Of a stretch of 64,000 nt of DNA, positions 1 to 10,660 are shown piece after piece. Every line of letters starts with the position of its first letter. Within the stretch, counting starts at the first letter, position 1. Where the stretch lies: the NCBI RefSeq assembly GCF_001613165.1, contig NZ_BDBV01000007.1:37975-101974 (forward strand), written 5' to 3'. The notes under the pieces were generated by a model that saw only the letters and a program-made list of their open reading frames with translations, did no database searches and was not told where the DNA came from. Made by a program: the position numbers and the translations under genes. This stretch comes from Nocardia mexicana NBRC 108244 (lineage in GTDB: Bacteria > Actinomycetota > Actinomycetes > Mycobacteriales > Mycobacteriaceae).

Positions 1-155
1 CCGAGTGACCACATCCTCCCGGCATGCCGCCCCGAGTGACCACGTCATCCCGGCATGCCGCCTCGAGTGACCACGTCATCCCAGCATGCCGCCCCGAGCG
101 ACCACATCCTCCCGGCATGCCGCCTCGAGCGACCATGTCATCCCGGCATGCTTTT
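1..155. repeat. 31-bp tandem repeat array (about 5 copies)
   Basis: Four consecutive 31-bp units start at 1, 32, 63 and 94. Each begins C/TCGAGT/CGACCAC and ends CCCGGCATGCCGCC. A fifth unit starts at 125 and runs into a REP-like hairpin instead of ending in GCCGCC. The array is cut by the window edge, so the true copy number is unknown. It lies just downstream of the gatA stop. No spacers separate the units, so it is a minisatellite and not a CRISPR array. Confidence 0.85.
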
Positions 156-209
156 GGCCGGGATCCGCGCGTCGGTCACAGCGGATTCCGGCCAAGAGCG
201 CGCCGGAAT
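141..209. repeat. Two REP-like hairpins downstream of gatA
   Basis: Hairpin 1 pairs TCCCGGC (141-147) with GCCGGGA (157-163) across the loop ATGCTTTTG. Hairpin 2 pairs ATTCCGGC (185-192) with GCCGGAAT (202-209) across a 9-nt loop. The same loop and stem recur at 14649, 32588, 35579 and 57550, which defines a dispersed family. Short CGCCGGAATGACGTTGAG units follow to about 245. The pair lies 46-115 bp past the gatA stop and could stabilise or end that transcript. Confidence 0.75.
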
Positions 210-254
210 GACGTTGAGGCCCCGCGCCGGAATGACGTTGAGCCCGTCGCAGTA

Positions 255-1724
255 TCAGGCGATGGGGCCGCGGGCCGCCTCATAGGCCGCGCCGACCCGG
301 TAGAGGCGGTCGTCGGCGAGGGCCGGGGCCATGATCTGGAGGCCGACCGGCATGCCGTCGTCGCCGCTCAGGCCCGACGGGACCGACATGCCGCAGTAGC
401 CCGCCAGGTTGCTCGGCAGCGTGCACAGGTCCGACAGGTACATCGACAGCGGGTCGTCGACCTTCTCCCCCAGCTTCCACGCGGTGAACGGGCTGGTCGG
501 CGAGATCAGCACGTCGACCTGCTCGTAGGCCTTGTCGAAGTCCTGGGCGATGAGCGTGCGGACCTTCAGCGCCTGCCCGTAGAAGGCGTCGTAGTACCCG
601 GCCGACAGCGCGTAGGTGCCGATCATGATGCGGCGCTTGACCTCCGGGCCGAATCCGGCCTCGCGGGTCGCGGCCATCACCTGCTCGGCGCTGTGCTGCC
701 CGTCGTCGCCGACGCGCAGGCCGTAGCGCATGGCGTCGAACCGGGCCAGGTTCGACGACACCTCGCTGGGCAGGATCAGGTAGTAGGCGGGCAGCGCGTA
801 CTCGAAGTTCGGGCACGACACCTCGACCACCTCGGCGCCGAGCTCCTTCAGCACCGCGACGGCCGCGTCGAAGGAGGCGATGACGCCCCGCTGGTAGCTG
901 TCGGAGTGCAACTCCTTGACCACGCCGACCTTCACACCGCTCAGATCGCCCTGCGCGCCCTGCCGCGCCGCCTCGACCACCGGGGCCACCGGCGCATTGC
1001 GCGAGGTCGAATCCCGCGGGTCGTAGCCCGCGATCACCTCGTGCAGCAGCGCGGTGTCCAGCACGGTCCGGCCGCAGGGGCCGCCCTGATCCAGCGACGA
1101 GGCGCAGGCGACCAGGCCGTAGCGCGATACGGTGCCGTAGGTCGGCTTGGTGCCCACGGTGCCGGTCATCGACGCCGGCTGGCGGATGGACCCGCCGGTG
1201 TCGGTGCCGATCGACAGCGGCGCCTGATACGACGCCAGCGCCGTCGCCGACCCGCCGCCCGAGCCACCCGGGATCCGCTGCGGGTCCCACGGGTTGAGGG
1301 TCGGGCCGTAGGCGGAGTTCTCCGTCGACGAGCCCATCGCGAACTCGTCCATATTGGTCTTGCCGAGGATCGGGATACCGGCCTCGCGCAGCTTCGCGGT
1401 CACCGTCGCGTCGTACGGCGGGACCCACCCCTCCAACATCTTCGACCCACAGGTCGTCGGCATGTCGGTGGTGGTGAAAACGTCCTTGAGCGCCAACGGA
1501 ACTCCCGCCAGCGGCGAGGCCACGGTGCCCGCGGCGATCGCGCGGTCCACCTCGGCCGCCGTCTGCAGGGCCTGTTCGTCGGCGACGTGCAGGAAGGCGT
1601 TGAGCTCGCCGTCGACCTCCGCGATGCGCCGCAGGTGCGCCTCGGTGACCTCCACCGCGGACACCTCGCGGGCGTGGATCTTCTCAGCCAGCTCGGCGGC
1701 GGTGGCCTTGGTGAGATCACTCAT
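255..1724 (-). CDS. gatA: Asp-tRNA(Asn)/Glu-tRNA(Gln) amidotransferase subunit A
   Basis: This is the 489-residue amidase subunit of the GatCAB complex. It releases ammonia from glutamine so that mischarged Glu-tRNA(Gln) and Asp-tRNA(Asn) can be amidated in the cytoplasm. The Ser-cisSer-Lys triad of amidase-signature enzymes is visible as Lys80 (ALKDVF), Ser155 (GGSGGGS) and Ser179 (GTDTGGSI). Length is typical for GatA. The ATG overlaps the gatC stop as ATGA (1721-1724), so the two are translationally coupled. The gene order gatC-gatA upstream of ligA in the region is that of mycobacteria; gatB is not in the window and would be expected beyond position 1. Confidence 0.98.
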   Translation of the reverse strand: MSDLTKATAAELAEKIHAREVSAVEVTEAHLRRIAEVDGELNAFLHVADEQALQTAAEVDRAIAAGTVASPLAGVPLALKDVFTTTDMPTTCGSKMLEGWVPPYDATVTAKLREAGIPILGKTNMDEFAMGSSTENSAYGPTLNPWDPQRIPGGSGGGSATALASYQAPLSIGTDTGGSIRQPASMTGTVGTKPTYGTVSRYGLVACASSLDQGGPCGRTVLDTALLHEVIAGYDPRDSTSRNAPVAPVVEAARQGAQGDLSGVKVGVVKELHSDSYQRGVIASFDAAVAVLKELGAEVVEVSCPNFEYALPAYYLILPSEVSSNLARFDAMRYGLRVGDDGQHSAEQVMAATREAGFGPEVKRRIMIGTYALSAGYYDAFYGQALKVRTLIAQDFDKAYEQVDVLISPTSPFTAWKLGEKVDDPLSMYLSDLCTLPSNLAGYCGMSVPSGLSGDDGMPVGLQIMAPALADDRLYRVGAAYEAARGPIA

Positions 1725-2017
1725 TCGCCCTCTCCCAGGATCTGCGGGACCATGAACCGCTGCTCCTCCACCGCCGGGGCGCCGGACAGCGCCTGTTCCG
1801 GCGTCAGACCCTCGACGATGGTGTCGGGCCGGGTCACGTTCGTCGTCGGATTCGGCGACGCGGTGGCGGGGACGTCGGCGGCGACCTCCGAAATGACCCG
1901 CACGTGACTGAGGATCGAATCCAGCTGACCGGCATACAGGTCGAGCTCGTCATCGGTCAGGGCGAGCCGGGACAACCGGGCGAGGTGTGCGACCTCGTCG
2001 CGGGAGATGGCGGGCAC
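1721..2017 (-). CDS. gatC: Asp/Glu-tRNA amidotransferase subunit C
   Basis: A 98-residue GatC, the small belt subunit that holds GatA and GatB together. The N-terminus [21 protein letters not shown] and the segment [15 protein letters not shown] are characteristic of the family, and the length is usual. Its TGA overlaps the gatA ATG by the ATGA arrangement. It is first in its transcript, divergent from the ACT-domain gene across 336 bp. No alternative start is needed: the ATG at 2017 gives the standard N-terminus. Identification rests on sequence pattern plus the coupled gatA. Confidence 0.96.
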   Translation of the reverse strand: MPAISRDEVAHLARLSRLALTDDELDLYAGQLDSILSHVRVISEVAADVPATASPNPTTNVTRPDTIVEGLTPEQALSGAPAVEEQRFMVPQILGEGE

Positions 2018-2353
2018 CGCGGGACCCCTTTCGGCAGGTTCGAGCAGATCTCCCTGCGCGGCGTGCGCAGAGACGGAACTAGAAGAGTTTAGTTTCCGTG
2101 CAATAGCGTAGTGAACCGGCCGTAGCCCGCCGACTCGACCCGCACCGCCGCGAGTGGGAGCCGCAGCGGCGACCCGATACCGTGAGTCGTCGGGTTACCG
2201 CTGGCACGACGAACCGGTCCGTCCGACAATGACCAGTGGCATGCGTCACCACGCGCGCCACGGACCGCTCACCCGAAACCTCCGGGTGTAAGTATTGCGA
2301 GACGCGGGTATACGTCCGAAAGTCTCGGTCGCACAGGAAGGGAAGGGACGCAC
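2018..2353. promoter_or_regulatory. Divergent promoter region, gatC / ACT gene
   Basis: This 336-bp gap separates two divergent genes and must hold both promoters. I see no gene of its own. On the gatC side there is an imperfect inverted repeat, GGAACTA...TAGTTTCC, around 2076-2098. On the ACT side AAGGGA at about 2343-2348 serves as a ribosome binding site for the GTG at 2354. Six-frame ORFs crossing it lack family features. Confidence 0.5.
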
Positions 2354-3004
2354 GTGTCATTTCTGCTCCGCGTGCAACTTCCGGATCGCCCAGGAAGTCT
2401 TGGTTCACTGGCCGTCGCCTTGGGCTCCGTCGGCGCCGACATCCTCTCGCTGGATGTGGTCGAACGCGGCGCCGGATATGCGATCGATGATCTCGTGGTC
2501 GAGGTGCCGCAGGGCGCGCTGCCCGACACCCTGATCACCGCGGCCGAGTCGCTGTCCGATGTGCGGGTGGATTCGCTGCGCCCATACTCCGGCATTCTCG
2601 ACACCCATCGGGAACTGGAGCTGATCGACCAGGTGGCCGCCGCGCGCGACGACCGGCTGCAGGTACTGGTCGACGGCGTGCCCCGGGTGCTGCGCGTGGG
2701 GTGGAGCACCGTGATCGATATGGGCGCCCAGGGCGCCTATCGGGTGGTGGGCAGCACGAGCGCGCCTGAGACACAGGCGGGTTCGGCGCCGTGGATGCCG
2801 CTGGAGAAGCCCACGGCGCTCGATCCCGAGGCCGACTGGGTGCCGCAGATCTGGAAGGATATGGACACCAAGCTGGCCGCCGCGCCGCTCGGCAACACCG
2901 GCAAGGTGCTGCTACTCGGCCGTCCGGGCGGGCCGGAATTCCGGCCGTCGGAGGTGGCGCGCCTGGGCTACCTGACGGGAATCATCGCCACGGTGCTCGG
3001 CTGA
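2354..3004 (+). CDS. ACT domain-containing protein (Rv3013-like)
   Basis: A 216-residue protein with an N-terminal ACT domain, residues 1-75, seen in the opening LLRVQLPDRPGSLGSLAVAL followed by ADILSLDVVE. ACT domains bind small ligands, often amino acids, and regulate enzymes. The remaining 140 residues match no catalytic motif I recognise; the Rv3013 family occupies the same place between gatC and ligA in mycobacteria. Start is GTG preceded by AAGGGA. The role is unknown: an amino-acid-sensing regulator linked to amidotransferase or ligase functions would be speculation. Confidence 0.9.
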   Translation: MSFLLRVQLPDRPGSLGSLAVALGSVGADILSLDVVERGAGYAIDDLVVEVPQGALPDTLITAAESLSDVRVDSLRPYSGILDTHRELELIDQVAAARDDRLQVLVDGVPRVLRVGWSTVIDMGAQGAYRVVGSTSAPETQAGSAPWMPLEKPTALDPEADWVPQIWKDMDTKLAAAPLGNTGKVLLLGRPGGPEFRPSEVARLGYLTGIIATVLG

Positions 3005-3065
3005 GCCGAGCAGCGACCCGGTGTACCCGCACGTCTGCGCCGCGTTCCTGCACGTCTGCGTCGAC

Positions 3066-3091
3066 GGCCCGCGCATCATGGTTGACGGGCC
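3066..3091. terminator. Weak hairpin between convergent genes
   Basis: GGCCCG (3066-3071) pairs with CGGGCC (3086-3091) over a 14-nt loop, in the gap between the ACT gene and the converging GNAT gene. There is no T-run. Just upstream the 11-mer GCACGTCTGCG occurs twice, about 20 bp apart. It may act as a bidirectional terminator, but support is thin. Confidence 0.3.
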
Positions 3092-3098
3092 TCGGGAC

Positions 3099-3623
3099 CT
3101 ATAGGGCCAGCCGCATCACGGTCAGCGGCTTTCCGGTATCCGTCTCCCAATCCCGTTGTGGCACATGGACGAATCCCATGCGTTCGTAGATCCGGCGAGC
3201 GTCGCCCATCGTCGGCATGGTGGTCAGCACCACCCCTTCGAATCCCTCGGACCGGCCGGTGTCGACAACAGTGCGCACCAGCGCCGTGCCGACGCCCAGC
3301 CCGCGCGCCCGCTTCCCCACCGCGAGCATCCGGAACTCCAACTCTCCGGAGCGGGCGATATCGGCCCAGGGCGTGCCGAACCGCGCCACGGTGAGCGACC
3401 CGAGCACTTCGCCGTCACGAACGGCCACCAGCACGTCGGCCTCCCCCGACCGCGTCGCCGTATCGAAAAGCTCTGCCACATACGGACTTTCGGGGTCGAC
3501 ATGCCCCTCGCCCACATACACCTCGACGGTCAGCGCCCCCACCGTCGCGAACTCCTCCGTCCGCGCCTTCCGGATCTCGAACCCCGGCTCCGCCACGCCC
3601 ACCAGCCCACCTTCCTCACGCAC
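3099..3623 (-). CDS. GNAT family N-acetyltransferase
   Basis: A 174-residue single-domain acetyltransferase that would move an acetyl group from acetyl-CoA to an amine. The family core is visible: the central strand with FRMLAVGKRARGLGVGTAL supplies the acetyl-CoA pyrophosphate loop (motif A, R/Q-x-x-G-x-G/A), and MGDARRIYERMGF is motif B. The substrate cannot be told from sequence. It is convergent with the ACT gene and followed after 205 bp by the ligA stop. No operon partner is evident, and it is absent from the mycobacterial backbone as I recall it, so it is probably an accessory gene. Confidence 0.92.
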   Translation of the reverse strand: MREEGGLVGVAEPGFEIRKARTEEFATVGALTVEVYVGEGHVDPESPYVAELFDTATRSGEADVLVAVRDGEVLGSLTVARFGTPWADIARSGELEFRMLAVGKRARGLGVGTALVRTVVDTGRSEGFEGVVLTTMPTMGDARRIYERMGFVHVPQRDWETDTGKPLTVMRLAL

Positions 3624-3676
3624 TCAACCACGAACAACTGCCGGACAGCCGTTGGGCACCATAGCCGCCCCCGTCA

Positions 3677-3694
3677 TTCCGGCGTACGCCGGAA
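3677..3694. repeat. REP-like perfect palindrome
   Basis: TTCCGGC and GCCGGAA flank a 4-nt GTAC centre, giving an 18-bp perfect palindrome. The stem matches the dispersed REP-like family but the usual 9-nt loop is lost. It lies between the GNAT start and the ligA stop, 134 bp downstream of ligA. Confidence 0.6.
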
Positions 3695-3792
3695 CCGAGT
3701 AGTGACGTGCGTGCCGAAGATCTCGGCGCTCGCCGGACGAAGGAATAGTCCACCGAACCACCCACCTCTACGGGGACCGCTCGCCGACTCTG

Positions 3793-6185
<2,393 letters not shown>

Positions 6186-7601
6186 TCACGGCCGCAGATC
6201 GTCGTCTATGCGATCGCCGAACCTGTCCTGGCTGTCCTGCGCGGCCGCGAAGACCGAAGCGCCCGACCGTCTTCCGAACTTCAGCTCGTTGAACGCGAGG
6301 TTCAGCACGACGGCGACGATGGCGGTGGCGCTGATCCCGGACTCCAGCACCATCGCGACCTTCTCCGGGAACGCTTCCCAAAACGCCGGTGCCGCAATGG
6401 GTATCACGCCGACCCCGATGGACACCGCGACGATCACCATATTGAGGTTGTCCTGGTAGTCGACCCGCGACAGCATCCGAATCCCGCTCGCGGCAACGGA
6501 TCCGAACAACACCAGCCCGGCTCCGCCCAGCACGGGATACGGAACCCCGGCCACCACCGCGCCGACGACCGGCAGCAGTCCCAGCAACAGCAGGATGAAT
6601 CCGCCGGTGGCCACCACGAACCGGCTCTTGATCCCGGTCAGCGCCACCAGGCCGATGTTCTGCGCGAAGGCGCTGCAGGGAAAGGTGCCGAACAGCGGCG
6701 CCACCGCCGAGGAGGCCATATCGGCGCGCAGGCCGTCGGCGACCCGCCGCGTGTCGACCTCGGTCCCCACCACCTCGCCGATCGCCAGGATGTCGGCGGT
6801 GGCCTCGGTCATGATCACCAGCATCACGATCGTCATCGCGACGATCGCGCCGATCTCGAAAGTCGGTGTGCCGAAATGGAACAGCTGCGGGGGCGCGATC
6901 AGGCGCGCCTCGCCCACGGCGCCGAAATCCGCCTTGCCGGCCAGCGCGGCGATGACGGTCCCGATCACCAGGCCGATCAGGATCGACAGCCGGGAAATCG
7001 CCCCCTGGAACAGTCGGCTGATCACCAGGATGATCAACAGCGTCAGGCCCGCGAAGCCGATGTTGGCCATCGAGCCGTAGTCGGCTTTCTCCTTGTCGTT
7101 GCCCATCGCCCATTGGAAGGCGACCGGCATCAGCGACAGGCCGATCACCGTGATGAGCGAGCCCGTCACCACCGCCGGGAACAAGCGCACCAACTGCGCG
7201 AAGAACGACGACAGCACCAGTCCGATCACCCCCGCGACGATGATGGCGCCGAATACCGGACGCAGCCCGTCCTCGCTGGCGATCGAGACCATCGTCGACA
7301 CGCTCACGAACGAAATGCCTTGCACGATAGGCAATCTGCTGCCGAACGGCCCGATGCCCAACGTCTGCACCAGTGTCGCCAGGCCCGAGATGAACAGCCC
7401 CGCCGTGACCAGCAGCCCCATGTCTGCGGCGGACAGCCCCGCCGCACCGCCGACGATGAGCGGCGGCGCGATCACCCCGCCGTACATGGTCAGAATGTGC
7501 TGGGTCCCGTACGCGACCAGCTGTCCCGCGGGATATCTGGCATCCTCCGGACCGCTCGTGCGCGGCCGCCCGCCGAGCCATGTCAACGCCCTCATCGGCA
7601 T
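6186..7601 (-). CDS. NCS2 family nucleobase permease (uracil/xanthine/urate type)
   Basis: A 471-residue integral membrane protein of the nucleobase:cation symporter-2 family, which imports xanthine, urate or uracil. Family features are the N-terminal QLVAYGTQHILTMYGG, the amphipathic AQNIGLVALTGIKSR segment, and the terminal helices around YPVLGGAGLVLFG. About 12-14 hydrophobic segments are visible. Motifs look closer to purine (PbuX/UapA-like) than to UraA carriers, but substrate is inferred. Two starts compete: ATG 7601 and ATG 7595; AAGGAAG sits correctly spaced for the second. A hairpin region at 7627-7649 lies in its leader. Confidence 0.93.
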   Translation of the reverse strand: MPMRALTWLGGRPRTSGPEDARYPAGQLVAYGTQHILTMYGGVIAPPLIVGGAAGLSAADMGLLVTAGLFISGLATLVQTLGIGPFGSRLPIVQGISFVSVSTMVSIASEDGLRPVFGAIIVAGVIGLVLSSFFAQLVRLFPAVVTGSLITVIGLSLMPVAFQWAMGNDKEKADYGSMANIGFAGLTLLIILVISRLFQGAISRLSILIGLVIGTVIAALAGKADFGAVGEARLIAPPQLFHFGTPTFEIGAIVAMTIVMLVIMTEATADILAIGEVVGTEVDTRRVADGLRADMASSAVAPLFGTFPCSAFAQNIGLVALTGIKSRFVVATGGFILLLLGLLPVVGAVVAGVPYPVLGGAGLVLFGSVAASGIRMLSRVDYQDNLNMVIVAVSIGVGVIPIAAPAFWEAFPEKVAMVLESGISATAIVAVVLNLAFNELKFGRRSGASVFAAAQDSQDRFGDRIDDDLRP

Positions 7602-7626
7602 CTTCCTTTCCGATAACGGAACAACT

Positions 7627-7649
7627 CTTCCGCCACACGGAAGTGTGGC
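7627..7649 (-). promoter_or_regulatory. Mutually exclusive hairpins in permease leader
   Basis: On the transcribed strand, GCCACAC pairs with GTGTGGC over a TTCC loop (7632-7649). CTTCCG pairs with CGGAAG over a 5-nt loop (7627-7643). The stems share bases, so only one can form. The element begins about 26 bp before the start codon. It may be an RNA switch or a protein operator; no known riboswitch consensus was recognised. Confidence 0.45.
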
Positions 7650-7829
7650 ATGAGAAAGAAGGCCCCGTCCCCGATTTCGCGAAGTCGATCGAGAACCCGG
7701 CAGCAGCAGATCGCAATCGATCCGGCCGGACCGGGCACAGACAGCGGCGCGTGGCGAAAATTGCCACCCGGCCTCGATCCGTGTCCACGCAGGCCGATCC
7801 GAGCGCCCCGGCCACGGTATCCCGGGCGT

Positions 7830-9239
7830 TCAGACCGCCAGCGGCGGAGCACCCGAAGTTGGCCGCGCGGGCGGATCGTAGGCGCGCCAGGCCTCGGCCA
7901 GCCGGTGGGCGGCGGCGCGTAGATCGGCTTGGGAGGCAACGAAACTGATGCGCACGTGGGAGGTGCTGCCGCCGGTGGGGTCCAGGCCGGTGCCGGGGAG
8001 TATGGCGGTGCCGTGCCGCAGCGCGCGCTGCGCGAAGGAGGCGCCGTCGCCGTAGGGCAGCCGCACCCACAGGGTTTGACCGCCGCCCACTCGCGGCACA
8101 TCCCACTCCGGCAGCAGCGCGGCCAGTTCGGATACCAGCAGGTCGTGACATTCCTTGCGCTGCCGGACTATTCGATCGCGCAGGACGTCGAGCCCGGACA
8201 CCAGTTCGGCGGCGGCCAGCTGTGCCGGAACATTGCCGCCGAGATCGTGCACGGCCCGCAGCCGGGCGAGGCGCGCGATCACCGCGACCGGCGCGCGCAC
8301 CCAGCCGATGCGGAGCCCGCCCCAGACGATCTTGCTCAGCGATCCGAGCGTGACGACCGCGTCGTCGTGGGCGGCCAGCGGCGGCGGGGCCGGATCGGAG
8401 CCGGGAAAGCCGAGATCGGCCAGCACCTCGTCGTCCACCAGCGGCACCCCGGCCGCGGCCGCGGACTCCACCAGGACCTGCCTGGACAGGCCGGAAAGCA
8501 CTGCGCCCGTGGGGTTCTGATAGGTCGCGACCACGTAGGCGAGTGCCGCCGGCGACACCTTCCCGAGGCCGATCGGGCGACCTTCCAGCACCGCCGCCGA
8601 CTCCCGGAACGCCTCCAGCGCACCGGGATACGTGGGCGCCTCGACCAGCACCCGGTCCCCGGGCCGCAGGAATGCGCGCGCGATCAGCGACAGCGCCTGC
8701 TGCCCACCGCCCGTCACGAGAATCTGCTCCGGTGTGGTCGGCACCCCGCGCGCCCGATATCGATCCGCAATTGCCTTGCGCAGCACCAGATGCCCGTTCG
8801 GGTGATAGCCGATGTCGTCGTCGATCGAAGCCAGCCGCGGCAGGATCCGGCGATAGGCGTCGGCCACCTCCGGCGGCGGGTGCTGCGGCGCGGCGCAGGC
8901 GAGCGCGATGACGCCCGACTCCGGTTCCAGCAGTTGCAGGAACGCCGGGGAATGCGTGGTGTCCGGCCGCGCGGCGGGACCCGGCCCGGCGACCCGCGTC
9001 CCGCTGCCCTGCCGCCGCACCACCCGCCCCTCGGCACCGAGCAGGTCGTACGCGGCGACGACCGTGCTGCGCCCGACGGCGAGGGCCTTCGCGAGTACCC
9101 GGTCCGGCGGCAGCGGCGTGCTCGGCGGAAGTTCGCCGTCCTCGATCAGCGTCCGCAGCCGCCCGGCCAGCAGCACGTACAGCGGACCCCGCCCCGCCGA
9201 CCAGCGGCCGAGGCGGTCGGTCAGCTCAATTGGCTCCAT
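7830..9239 (-). CDS. MocR-like GntR/aminotransferase-fold transcriptional regulator
   Basis: A 469-residue MocR-type regulator. Residues about 15-85 form a GntR winged helix (RVLAKALAVGRSTVVAAYDLL), and the rest is a fold-type I PLP aminotransferase domain containing TYQNPTGAV and, at the Schiff-base lysine position, TLGSLSKIVWGGLRIGWV. Such proteins bind PLP or amino compounds and switch neighbouring genes. The ATG at 9239 was chosen because the longer ORF (to 9578) overlaps the divergent cupin gene on the other strand and has no domain there. Target is probably the divergent cupin; a repeated operator-like motif lies between or over the starts. Confidence 0.93.
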   Translation of the reverse strand: MEPIELTDRLGRWSAGRGPLYVLLAGRLRTLIEDGELPPSTPLPPDRVLAKALAVGRSTVVAAYDLLGAEGRVVRRQGSGTRVAGPGPAARPDTTHSPAFLQLLEPESGVIALACAAPQHPPPEVADAYRRILPRLASIDDDIGYHPNGHLVLRKAIADRYRARGVPTTPEQILVTGGGQQALSLIARAFLRPGDRVLVEAPTYPGALEAFRESAAVLEGRPIGLGKVSPAALAYVVATYQNPTGAVLSGLSRQVLVESAAAAGVPLVDDEVLADLGFPGSDPAPPPLAAHDDAVVTLGSLSKIVWGGLRIGWVRAPVAVIARLARLRAVHDLGGNVPAQLAAAELVSGLDVLRDRIVRQRKECHDLLVSELAALLPEWDVPRVGGGQTLWVRLPYGDGASFAQRALRHGTAILPGTGLDPTGGSTSHVRISFVASQADLRAAAHRLAEAWRAYDPPARPTSGAPPLAV

Positions 9240-9267
9240 ATGCAAACCAATTGTGCCGGATTGGCTC
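9227..9267. promoter_or_regulatory. Operator-like repeats between MocR and cupin genes
   Basis: CAATTGG at 9227-9233 is mirrored by CCAATTG at 9247-9253. ATTGGCTC occurs as a direct repeat at 9229-9236 and 9260-9267, 31 bp apart, which is about three helical turns. Direct repeats on one face of the helix are typical of MocR operators such as those of PdxR-type regulators. The left repeat overlaps the regulator's own start codon, which would suit autorepression. Confidence 0.55.
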
Positions 9268-9302
9268 TGGTTCGGCCAGGGCCGCACTTCCAGGATGGAG
9301 CC

Positions 9303-9623
9303 ATGAGCAAGGTTTCCATCACCGATACGGTCGCCGCCCTGACCGACCCGTGGCAGCCGCGGGATCTCGCGGTTGCCAACGATGCCGTGGTCCGCATCGC
9401 CCGCTTCCACGGCGCCTTCCCCTGGCACCACCACGACGAGGACGAACTGTTCCTGTGCTGGGACGGCACCTTCCGCCTGGAGATGCAGGACCGCGACCCG
9501 GTCACCCTGCACCCCGGCGAGATATTCGTCGTCCCGAAGGGCGTCGAGCATCGCCCGGTCGCCGACGAACCGGCCCACGGCCTGATGATCGAACGCCCGG
9601 AAACCAAGCAGTACGGCAACTGA
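9303..9623 (+). CDS. Cupin domain-containing protein
   Basis: A 106-residue single-domain cupin. The metal-binding motif 1 is FPWHHHDEDELFLCWDG and motif 2 is LHPGEIFVVPKGVEHRP, so three His and one Glu are in place to hold a metal. Small cupins of this type are isomerases, dioxygenases or binding proteins; nothing here fixes the substrate. The ATG at 9303 follows a GGATGGAG purine stretch. It is divergent from the MocR regulator across 63 bp containing repeated ATTGGCTC motifs, so it is the likely regulated gene. Confidence 0.92.
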   Translation: MSKVSITDTVAALTDPWQPRDLAVANDAVVRIARFHGAFPWHHHDEDELFLCWDGTFRLEMQDRDPVTLHPGEIFVVPKGVEHRPVADEPAHGLMIERPETKQYGN

Positions 9624-9698
9624 TCTTCGTACGAGCCGTCACCCCTGCGGCGGCAGCGGAACGATGACCGGCCCCGCGGATCCGCCCGGCCCGCCCGC

Positions 9699-10517
9699 TC
9701 AGGACGACGCGGGCTCCCACGCCGCCGGGTCGAGTTCCGGCAGCGTCTCCCCCGTCTCGAGCAGGGCCTTGAGGTTGGTGATGATGCTCGGCCAGCCGCC
9801 GCTGACGCCCTCGAGCAGGCCGCTGCCCGGTTCGAAACCGTCGTGGACCACGGTGAGCTTGACCAGGTCCCCGACCGGCTCCAGTTCGAAGGTCACCTTG
9901 GAGCGCGGCTCACTCATCCACTTGCGTGCCGTGTCGTGGTCGATGCCGAACGCGTCGGCGTGGTCGAGGCTGATGGTGTGCCAGGTATAGGACAGCCGGT
10001 TGTAGGGGTCGGCCTCCAGCACCTTCTGTTCCGAATCGGTGCTCTGCCAATCCCTTTCGTGCCACGTCATGACAGACCCCGACTGCCAGTCGGTATCGAA
10101 GTGGGCGCCCCAGTAGCGCTTGGTGAACGCCGGCTGCGTCAGCGCCTCCCACAACTTCTCCGGCGTGGTCCGAATGTAGGTGGTGTAGACGAATTCGGTA
10201 GTGCTCATGGTCGTGGTCTCCAATGCGGTCTTGAGGTCGGCGAGCGCGTGCACTCGCCCGCGGTCGTAGCGGTTGATCCAGCGATCGGCGATGGCGTTGA
10301 TGGGCTCCGCGTTCAGGTAGTGCAGCTTCTCGCGGCCGCGGCGGCGCGTGGCCACCAGATTCGCCGCCTCCAGCACGGCCAGGTGCTTGCTCACCGCCTG
10401 CCGGGACATGTCCAGCCCCGCGCAGAGCTCGCGCAGCGTCTGCCCGTTGTCCGCGTTCAGGCTGTCGAGCAGCAGGCGCCGGCTCGGATCGGCCAGCGCC
10501 TTGAACACCTCGTCCAC
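9699..10517 (-). CDS. ArsR-type regulator fused to SRPBCC (AHSA1) domain
   Basis: A 272-residue fusion. Residues 1-100 are an ArsR winged helix (FKALADPSRRLLLDSL, then MSRQAVSKHLAVLEAANLV). Residues 104-265 are a START/Bet v1-like AHSA1 domain beginning FVYTTYIRTTPEKLWEALT. ArsR proteins of this no-cysteine type often sit in an operon with such an SRPBCC gene; here the two are one reading frame. Met104 has a GGAGA motif 8 nt upstream (internal ATG at 10208), the relic or working start of a separate SRPBCC protein. Ligand and targets are unknown. It converges with the cupin gene. Confidence 0.93.
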   Translation of the reverse strand: MDEVFKALADPSRRLLLDSLNADNGQTLRELCAGLDMSRQAVSKHLAVLEAANLVATRRRGREKLHYLNAEPINAIADRWINRYDRGRVHALADLKTALETTTMSTTEFVYTTYIRTTPEKLWEALTQPAFTKRYWGAHFDTDWQSGSVMTWHERDWQSTDSEQKVLEADPYNRLSYTWHTISLDHADAFGIDHDTARKWMSEPRSKVTFELEPVGDLVKLTVVHDGFEPGSGLLEGVSGGWPSIITNLKALLETGETLPELDPAAWEPASS

Positions 10518-10660
10518 GTCGTCACCTCCATAGGCAACCTTTCGGATGCATATTCAATATAGGCATCCAATTGGTTGCATGTCAACGTTCGGGCGGACCC
10601 GAGGCGGCCGGTTCTCGCGTTCCGCTGTGGCGGTCACCCTCCATCACCGAATCTGAGAAC

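Noticed and set aside
1..155. CRISPR array
   Set aside because: The 31-bp units are directly joined with no unique spacers, and no cas gene is near.
24..1907. 627-codon open frame on the plus strand
   Set aside because: Antisense shadow of gatA with no recognisable domain; it begins inside the tandem repeat array.
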